DNA of 64,000 nt from Pachypanchax playfairii (Eukaryota > Chordata > Actinopteri > Cyprinodontiformes > Aplocheilidae). Location: positions 1,450,227 through 1,514,226 of the forward strand of contig SSNP01000007.1 of the NCBI GenBank assembly GCA_006937955.1, written 5' to 3'. Positions 1 through 11,200 of the stretch are shown one piece after another. The notes beneath the pieces were generated by a model. The model worked only from the letters and a program-made list of their open reading frames with translations. It was not told the origin of the DNA and searched no databases. The position numbers and the translations under genes were made by a program. Each line of letters opens with the position of its first letter. Within the stretch, counting starts at the first letter, position 1.

Positions 1-50
<50 letters not shown>
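1..50. repeat. (CA)n microsatellite at window edge
   Basis: The first 50 bases are 25 uninterrupted CA dinucleotides. The tract may extend further left, outside the window. It is a simple sequence repeat and a likely length-polymorphic marker. Confidence 0.97.
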
Positions 51-54
<4 letters not shown>

Positions 55-1414
55 ACTTGATCCATGCACATTAATTATTACTAACATATGTCAGCTGTGA
101 TTTATTTATCCCTTCTATGAAGCATTAAGGAGAAACTAGACTCATGTTCTAAAATGTGTTATTCCAGTGTGCTCATAAAGTAACATAACCTGAAGAAAAA
201 AACACAAATGAAAATGCTGTTTAAAGGGAGTTAGCATTATATGAATGGGAGTGGTATTTCCACAGTAACTGCTTCACATGCTGACCTTTAAGTTTAAATA
301 ATTTAAGTCTATAAAACTTGGTTTTTGAACATTGAAATGATCATTACATCATCATGTTCATTTCAATGGTCAAGCAACTTGTTTTTTACTTCCACAGCTG
401 TTTTCAAGATGTATACGTTTTTCTTGACTGCTTGACACGTTCTTTGCTATTTGAGTTGGTCTCATTGACCTTCTTTCATCCCTTCCTCCTCTTCCTCGTC
501 TCTGGCTTGTCCATCTGTCCTGAGACTGTGCTAATTGGTTATTCTGAATCTAAAGGGGGAAGGGAGGTTTGTCATTGTCCAACCAGCTCCTTTCTGGCTG
601 ATTAGTTTCTTTCTTTTTTAAAACACTTTTCTTTCATGGTATTCTCAGTTATCAGGGCACATTAAATCAATTTTCCTCCTCTAAAGGATTTTGCTGTGTA
701 GAATGGTCAAAATACACTGATAACGCTCACAATTCTGACTCAGATAGATTCCAAATACACCATATATGTATGATATAAGCAAAAGCCATTAAAATAAATG
801 CGGTAATGCTAACAGATTAAACTGATGTGTATATATGCTCATATCTGTGGGTCACCAGATGAGGACTGATGTATTTTTTGTATTTTCCTTTTCCACTATT
901 TTCACTACAGTTTGTTGATGAAAAAGTCGTAAAATTGTTTTACATCCAAGAACTCCTTATACCATTTTAAGTAAACAAAAGTAAATGAAATAAGAGCAGA
1001 AGTCATAAATGTGTATAAAATAATGAAGAAAAAAAGTTATTTGTATTTTTTAAATCAAGTATCTTATAACTTAACTTGAATGTACATGTAGGATTTGGGA
1101 TTAATTTATAAATCTATCAGAAAATGTTGCCTCTATAAACATAATTAAACTAACTGTGAAGTCATAAAACAACTTGTAATTTAGTTTATGTAAATTGAAA
1201 TAAGAAATTTTAGGTTAACTTTTGCAGAGTAGCCTTTTACTAAAAGATGTCATTAATCAAAAATAATGTCTTAAAAAAAAGAACAGATTTTGTGAATCAT
1301 CTGAAAAAGTGACCTTTATTCCATATTTTAGCCTTTCAAAAAGAAATACATTAATAGTGAATGACCTTTTGTTTCATTGAACTACTTATTTCTTTCTTTT
1401 TCTCCTTTTCTTAG
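51..1414. other. AT-rich non-coding sequence upstream of tp53inp2
   Basis: I see no gene, repeat family or convincing promoter here. It is either the 5' flank or the first intron of tp53inp2. A pyrimidine tract ending in AG at 1413-1414, and a stronger one ending at 1601-1602, could each be the acceptor for the exon that carries the start codon, which would make this stretch intronic. The short open frame at 354-605 has no recognisable protein features. Confidence 0.5.
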
Positions 1415-1649
1415 GCCTTTGTTCCAAACCAAGTGAAACCTTACAATTGCACTACGGAAGCCTGTTCAGTCCTGTTTGTCAAATCCAAGATCAAGCGCAG
1501 GGCTTTAAGAGGAAATAAGGAAATCAAGCAAAGAACAACATTAAACTCATACACACATAAAGATTTTTAAAACGGCAGCTATAGCTTTTTTTTTCTTTGT
1601 AGACAGCTAAACACATCACAGTCAACACAACTTGACAACACAAGCAACG

Positions 1650-3340
1650 ATGTTTCAGCGTCTTAGCAACCTGTTGTTTGGGGAGGTAGAGGAGGTGGCA
1701 GCTGAGCTGAAGGGACCCAATCCGTGTGTGACGGAGGCCGACGAGGAGGGATGGATGCTCGTCAACCTAACTGGTGAGTCAGACAAGAGTTGTGGTGGTA
1801 AATAGTTGAACTGTGTGTTGTGAAGCGAGTGATACCTGCCCTCATTCTTGGATGTTTATAACTCAGATGTAGATGTAAAGGGTAGAGATGGGGCTGATGG
1901 AACAGAAGAAGTCTGGTCATGACAAAACTGCTCTGGTGCTAATCCGTATGTCTGCTTGACAAAAGTGCTGTGTGTCAAGCGACAGAAGCACTTAAAAATC
2001 TGTGAACATGCCTCATGTTCCACTTTGTTTATGATGTGATCATGACAAAGAGAAATACTGATATAAAATCTAGTTTCCTGTTCTGGAGTCAGCCGAACAA
2101 CAGAACATAATGTCACAACCTTAGAGGGTCAACACAATTAACAATGTGACTCCTTTATGTTTTGTGTTTTCCTTACCCCCCTCTTTTTCCCCCTCTTCCA
2201 ATTTTTTTAAATTTCCCCATATTCCCCACACTGGTATGTGTGCGCGTGCGTATGTGATCCCTTTCAAAAATGACCCTCTTCATCCCGCATGGATTTGATT
2301 TTTGGGAAAAATCTGCCACGTTTGCAAAAATGTTTTTGCAATATTTCCCCTCCCATTTGAAATATTTGTCTTTATTGGCCGTTGCATCCATGATCTCATC
2401 CCTGCCATGTGTTCAGAAGAATCTGACTGCATGATGCAGGCTGAGGATGAGACAGGAACTCTACTAATTGCACAATCATTCCCTGACAGTAAGCCATCAG
2501 GTCACCAAAACTCACAAACAAGGACTGAATGCCTTGCCCCCATTTCCCACCTGCCTAACAAGCGTTGTAGGACACATAAAGGTCGGACACGGGGTGCGGT
2601 TGGATCATCAGACCCCCTGTCCTGTCCTAGTATTAGCCCGTTAGGTGCCACAACACCCGTGAGCCTGCTGAGGCGGGCTAGACTGTCCACACCCTGCTCC
2701 ACCCCGTCAATGTCTCCAGGGTCTGGGAGTGAGTGTGGGGGCAGTGGGGATACCAGTAGGGCAGGCTCAGAGAGAGGCTGCATGGATGAGAGCTGGTTTG
2801 TCACCCCTCCCCCCTGTTTCACTGCAGAGGGAGCCACAGCAGAGGCCAGCCCCATGGAGGACCTGCTCATAGAGCACCCCAGCATGTCCGTGTACGTCTC
2901 CCCGAACAATCTGTCCATGGTCTCTAACAGCAACCTTTCTGTGGTGGGGGAGGAAAGCTTTGTTAGCCTGGCGAGCAGCATGAGGTAAGAAGTATTCACA
3001 AATATTATGCTCAGCTTTCACCTGCTTCAGGATAACTAATGAGAATCCTGCCATCTTTTTTCTTTTTTGCAGCAGAGGCCCTGAAGCAGCTGCTCCCCCT
3101 GCAGCCCACAGTGCTATGCCCACCAGGGTGAGCCGTGGAGCAGCTGCCCAGGCTGGCGCTCTGGCTAAAGTCACCCAAGTGGCCAGGGTCCAGCGTTACA
3201 AAGCTCGCAAGGAGCGGCGCCACCTGAGCCGCAACCACATCCAGCGTCAAAACCGTGAAAGGGAACAAGTCCCTCGCCATGCAGCTCATGCCAGAAACAC
3301 CTTTCTCCACCAGCCCAACAAACGCAACTTCTGTCACTAA
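1650..3340 (+). CDS. tp53inp2: Tumor protein p53-inducible nuclear protein 2
   Basis: Coding exons are 1650-1773, 2417-2984 and 3073-3340; phases join without a break to give 319 aa ending in TAA. Seen: an N-terminal MFQRLSNLLFGE start; an acidic LC3-interacting motif with aromatic W35 and hydrophobic V38 (DEEGWMLV); the hallmark MDESWFVTPP block from about residue 164, followed by PMEDLLIEHPSMSVYV; and a basic C-terminus (VARVQRYKARKERRH, then IQRQNRERE). Known of the family: TP53INP2/DOR shuttles between nucleus and autophagosomes, binds Atg8-family proteins, promotes autophagosome formation and coactivates nuclear receptors. Odd: a Ser/Pro/Gly-rich linker of roughly 100 residues lies between the LIR and the MDESWF block, making the protein clearly longer than human TP53INP2 (about 220 aa, from memory). 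The start codon follows strong acceptor candidates and is the first ATG of the conserved N-terminus. The paralogue TP53INP1 is the alternative, but position beside ggt7 and ncoa6 favours TP53INP2. Confidence 0.93.
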
Positions 3341-5440
3341 AGTCCCTGTAAACTGGGAGAGGTTGTTTACTCTGAGGTCATTAGTACTGCAGCTCAAGAC
3401 AAACATGGTTAAATTTGCTGACCGGTAGAATACTTCAGATTTTTCAGCCCATTTTTGACTCAGTAATGGAGGTCCAGGAAATCTTTGTTTAAACCCAAAC
3501 TGATTCAAGCAGATAGTTTTGACCCTCTTTTCTAATGTGTAGACATTTTTATTATAATCTCTTTATTGCAGTACACAAAAAATATAACTATAATATCTAG
3601 TTAGGTGATCTAGTGAGTTAATTGTCAACATAATAAACTCTTCCTGATTTAGCCAGACTACTTAACAACAGATAAAACAACTCTTCATAATTTTTTTTAA
3701 ACTTTATATTAGCAGGGATTTTATTCAAAATAATTTTACATTGAAAAGAGGTAGAATGATACACTACGCTGGGGAGGAGAACGATCAGAAAACACATTGT
3801 TTTCTCTTTTGTTGGTAAAATAATGTCAAAGGAAATGTGAAGCAGCTTGTTTCACAGGAGAAACAATGTGCTCTGAAAGTTTTCTTGTGAAGGATAACAG
3901 CACGTAGAAGCTGGTGAGAGTACGTACAAAACAGAGTAAAGAGTATTTACAGTGAATTTGGAGAAGAAGGAAAAGGAAAGTGTAATGTAACCCAACTGTC
4001 TTTTGTTTTTGGGTTACAAGGTGAGACGGGCTACAGATAGTGCAAAGTGTATAGATGGCAACTCTTTATTTTGTTTTGTTTTCATTAGGTTTGTCTTTTG
4101 TTAGCTTGTAAATGTTTGTAGATTTACAGAAAGAAAAGTGGACCTGGTGAAAAAATAGACTTTTAAGGACAAAAAAGTTCCTTTTGGATCACAATTATTA
4201 ATAGTGAGATTAATAAGTCAGCGTGTGCTGTGATCCTACATCATCCACATAAACATATGAAAAAAATCTGTTCATAAAACTGAAATTTCTCACTATAAAT
4301 ATTGATGCCTCAGAGGAAACATCTCATCCCATTCCATCGCTTTCAGCATCTATCATCCTCCTGAAGAACGTGCGACACTCCGTTAACATCGCCTCACATA
4401 ATTATCTCCCCATTTGATTGTCGGCACATTCATTTCTAACAGCATCCACTTTAAAGATCTAGCTTACTGATATGTATTCAACAACAAAAGTAAACAATGG
4501 TGCTCAAGTGTAAACTAATGTTTGTAAATGAGACATGTTGTGAGTTTTAGCAGTGTGCTGTGTGCTTGTTTTTCTATTTTATTTCTTTTTGTTTTGAACC
4601 TGACTGTGTGTGAGAACTGATGAGCTAAAGGCTAAAATACTCTCCTGTGGGGAGTAAAAAAAAAAAAAAAGCTTGTCATTTTAATTTTCTCTTGTAAATA
4701 TAAGAAACCAGTTTTTAATGTTCCGTTAGATGTCAAAGCCTCTCAGGACTCGCGTCTTCAGCATTGTGTCTGGTGGAATCGATGAGGATCTGACGTGCTT
4801 CTCACCTCTGTGCTCACTTTCAAATCACGAGGGCCACAAACCCGTTACTGTCTTTACCCTAAGCTCAGTTTCATGGTAGTATAAAAAAGAAAAAGGACAA
4901 AAAAAAACAGCACTAGATTCAGAGTTTATGTGCCATGAGCAAACACTGCCCTCCAGAGGGTCCACAGCACAGCTCCTTCTGCCTGTCAGTGAGAATCACA
5001 GTGAAACAACATGGTTCAAGCCCTGCTGTGTTCAAAACACACTGTCTCTGGTTCTGTTTGGGTTTTTTTTGGATCGTTTCAATTATAATGAATGTGTGAT
5101 TTTATTAATTTTATCCTTTATTTCTGTTATTTTTCCTTTATGCTGGTAATCCTTTGAATGAAAAACTTATGTGCACTCAAAATGTGTTAATTTATGATGA
5201 AATTATGACTATTTTCCTGTTTATTTTCTTCATGCAGGGTGTCTGAGATGATTTCTTTTCTTCCATTGTTTGCTATTCAAAGTGACATTGTCTCAGAATG
5301 AGAAATGTGTTTGTGTGTTGGGGAAAAACAGCATGTAGGGTGTGAAAATGGGGTAAAATGATAGATTAAAAGTGGATGTGTGTGTGTGTAAATATATATC
5401 GATAAATAAAAATCACCACAGATAACACTGCTGTCTAAAT
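3341..5440 (+). other. tp53inp2: Presumed long 3' UTR of tp53inp2
   Basis: About 2.1 kb of AT-rich sequence follows the tp53inp2 stop. It holds no credible ORF and no new exon signals. A canonical AATAAA at 5405-5410, after a short TG-rich stretch, is the best candidate poly(A) signal. The UTR assignment is inferred from this spacing; transcript data are not available here. Confidence 0.5.
5405..5410 (+). promoter_or_regulatory. Candidate poly(A) signal of tp53inp2
   Basis: This AATAAA hexamer is followed within about 40 bases by T/GT-rich sequence. Other AT-rich hexamers exist upstream, so it is a best guess. Confidence 0.4.
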
Positions 5441-7590
5441 CCTTCTCTGTTCTGTGTTTTTATTTTATTTTTTTTTCTTACCATCTTTGGTGATTTTTTT
5501 TTCGTCATCACGGTGTCGTTTTTCGAGCGTAAGTCATCCAAAACTGTGGAAATGCGTCACCTATAACGTGTCGCTCCTAACGTGATGTGAGGGATGCGCA
5601 CAAAGACAAAAAGAGGCAGGAGACACAAAAGTTTTTATTTATGGTGATTAAAAAAAAAAAAAGAAATGTATTCTAAATATTCTATATAAATGCTTGTATT
5701 TTCTCATATATGTGTTAGAAGAGTTGTTCAGCAGTAGGATGTTTTAAACAAAAAGCATTGAATGTCTGGGAAGTTTCTTATGTTTCATGTTGTGCTCTAA
5801 AACAATGGCAGCTTTCAAAATACTTTCAGGATTTCACGCGCATTACACGTTTCAGTCAGTACAACCCTTGCCACATAAAAAGGAAATATATAAACATGAG
5901 AAATTTGGTGTGTCTGATATCTGTGGTGATTGTACCTTTTCCTGCATGATTTTTGTGATGTACTAATCCTCCATCTCCAAAGTGGACTGCTGTCCACTGA
6001 CAGGTGAGACCTATGCAAAAATCAACAAATGAAGTTTCTCAGCATCCACTCAGAAAACACAGTTACTGGCAAAATAATAAAAAAAAGAAACAACAACAAC
6101 AAAAAAGCCCTGAAAAATACAGACAACAAATAAATACTCAGGTTAAGACCTGAATCCTGTGTCATTATTTGCACCGCAATCACGGAATGTAACTGAGCAT
6201 TAAAATAAATGGAATGAAAGATAAAAAAAAATGTTCAGCAATAAATATATGAAAAAAATCCAGGACTATTAGAGTTCTGTCACTGATAATGTTTAATTAA
6301 TGCATGCTCAGCTATCTATTCAAGAGAGACAACATGTTTTACAAATATTTTGGTGAGGAAATTATATTAAGTCTGATATTGTAAAAATTCCCTCTCAAAT
6401 GTGTGTCTGATTTGCTAATTTTCTGAACACTACACAATAATGATCAAGTTTAGGGTTTGAAAGTGTTGATGTCAGTATAATTATCTTAAATTATAGTGAG
6501 TTTAAAGCAAAAGGTCCATCTGGGATAAAGTTTGAAAACACCAGCGACTTATTTAATCCTCTGCTTCCCATATTTCCTTTGAACTTTCCCGATGAAGTTT
6601 TTAAAATTTCTAAGCAGTTTCTGTCCAGTTTCCATGAAAGTATTGTTTGCTTAAAAAAGCCAGGAAAACGAGAAGGACCAACTAGAATGAAAAAAGTGTA
6701 AAAAGAAATGCAGCTAAAGAACAAAGAAAAACACTAAAAACTTTCAATTTGAAAAACTGTTGATAAAGACCCATTTAAAAAAATTACAAGAAAATGTGCC
6801 TTTTTGAACAGCATTAAAATGTTTACCCTGCCCTGTTTGTAGTAGATGACAGTATTTATGAATAGAAAATATAATTACTTGAAAGGAGGCGATGAAGCTC
6901 CCTGTAGTTAACAGATGGGTGTGGTAATGAGGTGTAAATACAGAATCGACTAGTTTACACATGAAACTCAGCAGGCACAATAAAATCAGCCTGATAAACA
7001 AGAACAAACAGATTTGAGTTCCACTATTATTTTATCAGACTGCTTAAGACTTGGTGGTGTTTTACTACTAATCCCGCTCTGTGGAGCGTAAAGAAATCTC
7101 TCCTGATCGTCCCTTGAGACTGTTGCAGCCATCAGGTGGCAGAACAAGAAAACAATAAGGCTGAAAGGGGAGGGACCTGAGCTCGTTTCAATGCACCTGT
7201 CATGACCTGTTTATCCACTCCATCCTGTTCACCTTTTCTTAAAATAGGACGAAGGACACGAGGAATGCTTGAGAGAAGCTTCTGTAACGATTTAGGGGTC
7301 AAACAGACGTTTTATTTATGTATCTTCGAGTCTCCCTCTAATGAAGTAAGTTTGTTATTAGGACAGATACTGCAAGGTAAGCAACTGAGAGTATGTGTAG
7401 TTTAAGAAGAAAAGTATTACAAGAGGAGTTTTATAAACCCTTAAAAGTGTTTTTAAACTATGTGTTGAAATTCCAGGTGTATCATTGCGCTAAAGTCCTA
7501 CGTGTTGCTGTGACGCTGAATATGAAGCTAGCTTCGGTGCGCTGCGGCGCTCTGATGGCAGAGATCTGTCCGTCTCTTCATCTCACCTGC
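5441..7590. other. Intergenic region tp53inp2-ggt7
   Basis: AT-rich sequence without recognisable genes. Short open frames on both strands have no family features. CpG content rises after about 7490, just before the proposed ggt7 first exon, so the ggt7 promoter probably lies near 7480-7600. Confidence 0.5.
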
Positions 7591-7660
7591 TCCGTCTAAA
7601 CATTAAATAATACCGCCGAGCATTACTTCTGTTCCACTCCTTGAATTTTACGACAGCGGT
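7590..7660 (+). other. ggt7: Putative non-coding first exon of ggt7
   Basis: A good donor (GACAGCG followed by GTGAGTAAC) ends a possible exon at 7660. The next acceptor (TTTTTTCTTCTGCAG) opens the exon at 7973 that carries the ggt7 start codon. The upstream boundary of the exon is unknown. Confidence 0.4.
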
Positions 7661-7982
7661 GAGTAACATTAGCACATATTAAGGCTATTAAAACCCGAAA
7701 CCATAGAGACGTGTTAGCTTGTAGCAACGCGGTGAATATAAACGGAACACGATATTAGCATTATCGAAAGCTCTCCGGGTTTTAATATTGTTTATAATGT
7801 TAGCAAACAATGCCGTGCACGTAGAGAGATCAAGTCAAACACAGTGTCGCATGTCGGTATTTGTTTTAGACTATGTGGTTGCTCATCTTCTAGCCTACAA
7901 GTGAAGCTCAGAGCTTTTACAAGGAAATCCTTCGAGTAAAACTAGAAAATCTAAATGTTTTTTCTTCTGCAGGTGGAAGAAA

Positions 7983-8057
7983 ATGCACCATCATCGGATC
8001 CATCCACCAGTGTCTTGGCCTGTTAAAGTATTCCCAAAGAGGAGGCGCCTGCAGTGA
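7983..8057 (+). other. Upstream ORF in the ggt7 5' UTR
   Basis: In the exon that begins after the acceptor at 7971-7972, the first ATG (7983) opens a 24-codon frame closed by TGA at 8055-8057, well before the ggt7 start at 8216. More ATGs follow. Such uORFs often lower translation of the main frame, but that effect is inferred. Confidence 0.4.
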
Positions 8058-8215
8058 TTTTTTATAAAGCTGCCAACATCAAACATGAAACTACAAATCC
8101 CTGCAGGAGAATTGTTTTATAATGAGAAACTTAAAGAACTGAACTAGTTGATGAGATAACGCGTTGGTACCACAAAGATTTACATAACTGTGTGACTGCA
8201 GAGTCAAGAGTAGGC

Positions 8216-11200
8216 ATGCAGAGCCCTAATCAGGAAAGTGTGGCTGGATTCCCGGGTGGAAGTGGGCTGGATAAGGATGCTAATCCAGAGACGACCCTGG
8301 GAAGCGCCTACTCTCCGGTGGACTACATGAGCATCACCAGCTTCCCCAGGCTGCCGGAGGATGACGTGATGTCTGGAGAAAACACTCAGAAGTCTCGGAA
8401 AGATGATGACAACGTTCTGAGCGAGCAGGATACAGGTGTGTTGGTGATGTTGGATGTCACGATGCAATACGCTTCCTATTCTGAAGAGAGGTCATTTAGT
8501 CTGTTTTCTCAACGCTGTTGTTATAAATAAGTTTTTATTTAATTTATTTTAGGTTTTTGTATGTTTGTTATAGAAGAAATGTTGTGTGAGTGCTTTTCTT
8601 TCATCAGTGACTCTTGGTGTTTGTTTTATTTCACCTCAGACCCAGATCTGTTTCTGAAGTCGGCTCGTCTCCAGCGTCTCCCGTCCTCGGCTTCAGATTT
8701 GGCGAGCCATGATGTTGCGTCGCTACGGGAGACCACCACAGACCCCTTCACTGAGGACTGCGCCTGTCAGCGAGATGGACTGACAGTCATAATCACAGCC
8801 TGTCTCACCTTTGCTACAGGCGTCACCGTAGCTCTTATAATGCAGATCTACTTTGGCGATCCACAGGTACTGGTGTATTTAACGCCATGTTGCAACCTCA
8901 GACGAGTAATTATAAGATTATGTGCTCTTCCGCGTGCTTCTTCCCTCCCACACAAGATGTTTGATTAATATTTTTGTACGTTTAAGGTCTTTAACCAGGG
9001 AGCAGTGGTGACTGATGCAGCTCAGTGTACATCTCTTGGTTTTAACGTTCTGGGGAAGCAGGGCTCCAGCGTCGATGCTGCCATCACGGCTGCTCTCTGT
9101 TTGGGAATCGTCCACCCCCACACCTCTGGCATAGGAGGGTGAGTTCAAAGCACATAAATAAAGCTGCTAAACAGGTTAATCATCAAGATGTTGCGCCAAT
9201 GTTTTTNATTAAACTTGCGCCAATGTTTTTATTTATGTTTAGAGGTGGCGTCATGCTGGTGCATGACATCCGTAAGAATGAAACGAGAGTCATTGACTTC
9301 AGAGAGACCGCGCCGTCTGCTGTGCATGAGGACACACTGCTAACAAACCTAGAGCTTAATGTAAGCATTATTTTATCCTTTTCCTGTAACTGTAAGCCAG
9401 AGGTGTGGCTCTGTCACTAACACTTGCACATTGGTTTTATGTTACTTTCCAGTCTGGCTTGCTAGTGGCAGTTCCAGGCATGCTCAGTGGGATGCATCAG
9501 GCGCACCAGCTTTATGGCAGGTACTCATTTAAAAACTCTCTATTCTATCTCTACACACTGTTTATCATTACAACTCTGGTCTCTGTAAAATCTACCTTTT
9601 TAAATAAAATGATTAGAATTCACTTTGTCACTCAACAATAAATCAAATTCCCTTAACAGATTTAATTTAAACAGCTGAGTTCAGTTAAATATTATGGTTA
9701 AATGAAAATATCTGTTTGTCTGAGAAAAGACTCTTGTTCCTGGTACTTTGATTGTTGAGCTGTAATTACTTGAACATTGTGCTGTTATCTTGTTTTAGAT
9801 GCCTTAGTTGCTGCACCAACTGCACTAAAAACATGCACTATATTGTAAATTGTAAAATATTGTGGAATAATAGTTCACTTCCTTGATTAGATGCATTTAT
9901 GCTATCTTTGTTTCTTCAGGTTACCATGGAAGGATGTGGTTTCCATGGCAGCAGATGTGGCCAAAAACGGATTCAATGTTACTCATGACCTGGGTAATTA
10001 TAGATTATTATTTAATCAGAAACTGAGCCAAGTCGCCATCTTTAATCTCATGCCTGCACAGAAAAACAGTCCTGGTCTCCCAGTTCCTTGTTGCTTATAA
10101 TAAAGTGAAACCCTGCAAATTTTTTGCATTCATCTCATCTAACTCCTTTTTTTTCCCTCCCTCCTCAGCTGAAGCTCTGTCTAAAGTTAAGAACCAAAAC
10201 ATGTCAGAGGCATTCCTGGATTTGTTCCTCCCCAACGGCCAGGCTCCCCTTCCTGGCCTGTTCACCCGACGCCTTGATTTAGCTGCCATTTTGGATGCTG
10301 TTGCAGCTAAAGGAATATCAGAGTTCTACACTGGCAAACTGGTGCAGGAAATGGTGTCTGCAGTAAGGAACATTTTTAAAAATTTGATGATATAAGAATT
10401 CATGAATTCTGCATGGCCTCCATGCCGAGTCATTTTTAACCTGCAAGCACAGCGTCTGGTTTCACTTGACTTATTAAATGCTTTTCTCTAATTGGGATAA
10501 TAATTTATCACTTTCTTAAAGAAGTCTGAATAATTTTTTTTTTTAATTAAATGGGATTTCAATCTAACAAAGAAAAATGTCATATTTTAAGTATTAAAAC
10601 ATTTTACCGCTTAGGTACAATGATAAAACAAAATCAAATCAGCCCAAATATTTTATGTGTAAGATTCTTTTTCATTTCCATGCTTGATGACATCACTCTA
10701 CTCTTTGATCTGTTAGAGTTGATGCAAATTGTGTGGGGAGTAATGCAAGCTGTGAAGTTGTGGTACTGTTTGGACTACAGCTTTGAATTTTATTTATTTA
10801 TTTTTGTGTGTTTCTTATCTGAATCTGTTGGCTTCAGCAGCTTTTTTTCCCCCTGTGTGCTTTGTGTTGCTGGTCTGCTCATAATGCCCTACAAGATGTC
10901 TTCACATACACAGTGATACCACTGCGTGCTGTGCGAATTGAGGCCACACGTTCTGACTCTGTTCCCGTCTCCCTGGCTGTTTGAGCTGTCAATCAATAGG
11001 CTGATAGCTTCTTCTGCAGGGTCAGAGCTACAGTTAGATATCACCAACATCACTAGACAGGATCCCCTACAGATTTAAATTAATGGTAACGTGAAAAGTG
11101 AGACTACATTCACCAGAATCTGAGCTGGCAAAAAAGAGGGTGCAGAGCAGGGTCTCCATTGGACGAGAGGTTGCTAGTTAGGCCACATAGAGACAAACAA

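Noticed and set aside
33..60. CRISPR-like or telomeric meaning of the repeat at the left edge
   Set aside because: It is a plain CA dinucleotide microsatellite.
354..605. 83-codon open frame upstream of tp53inp2
   Set aside because: It has no homology that I recognise and no promoter or splice context. Its length is expected by chance.
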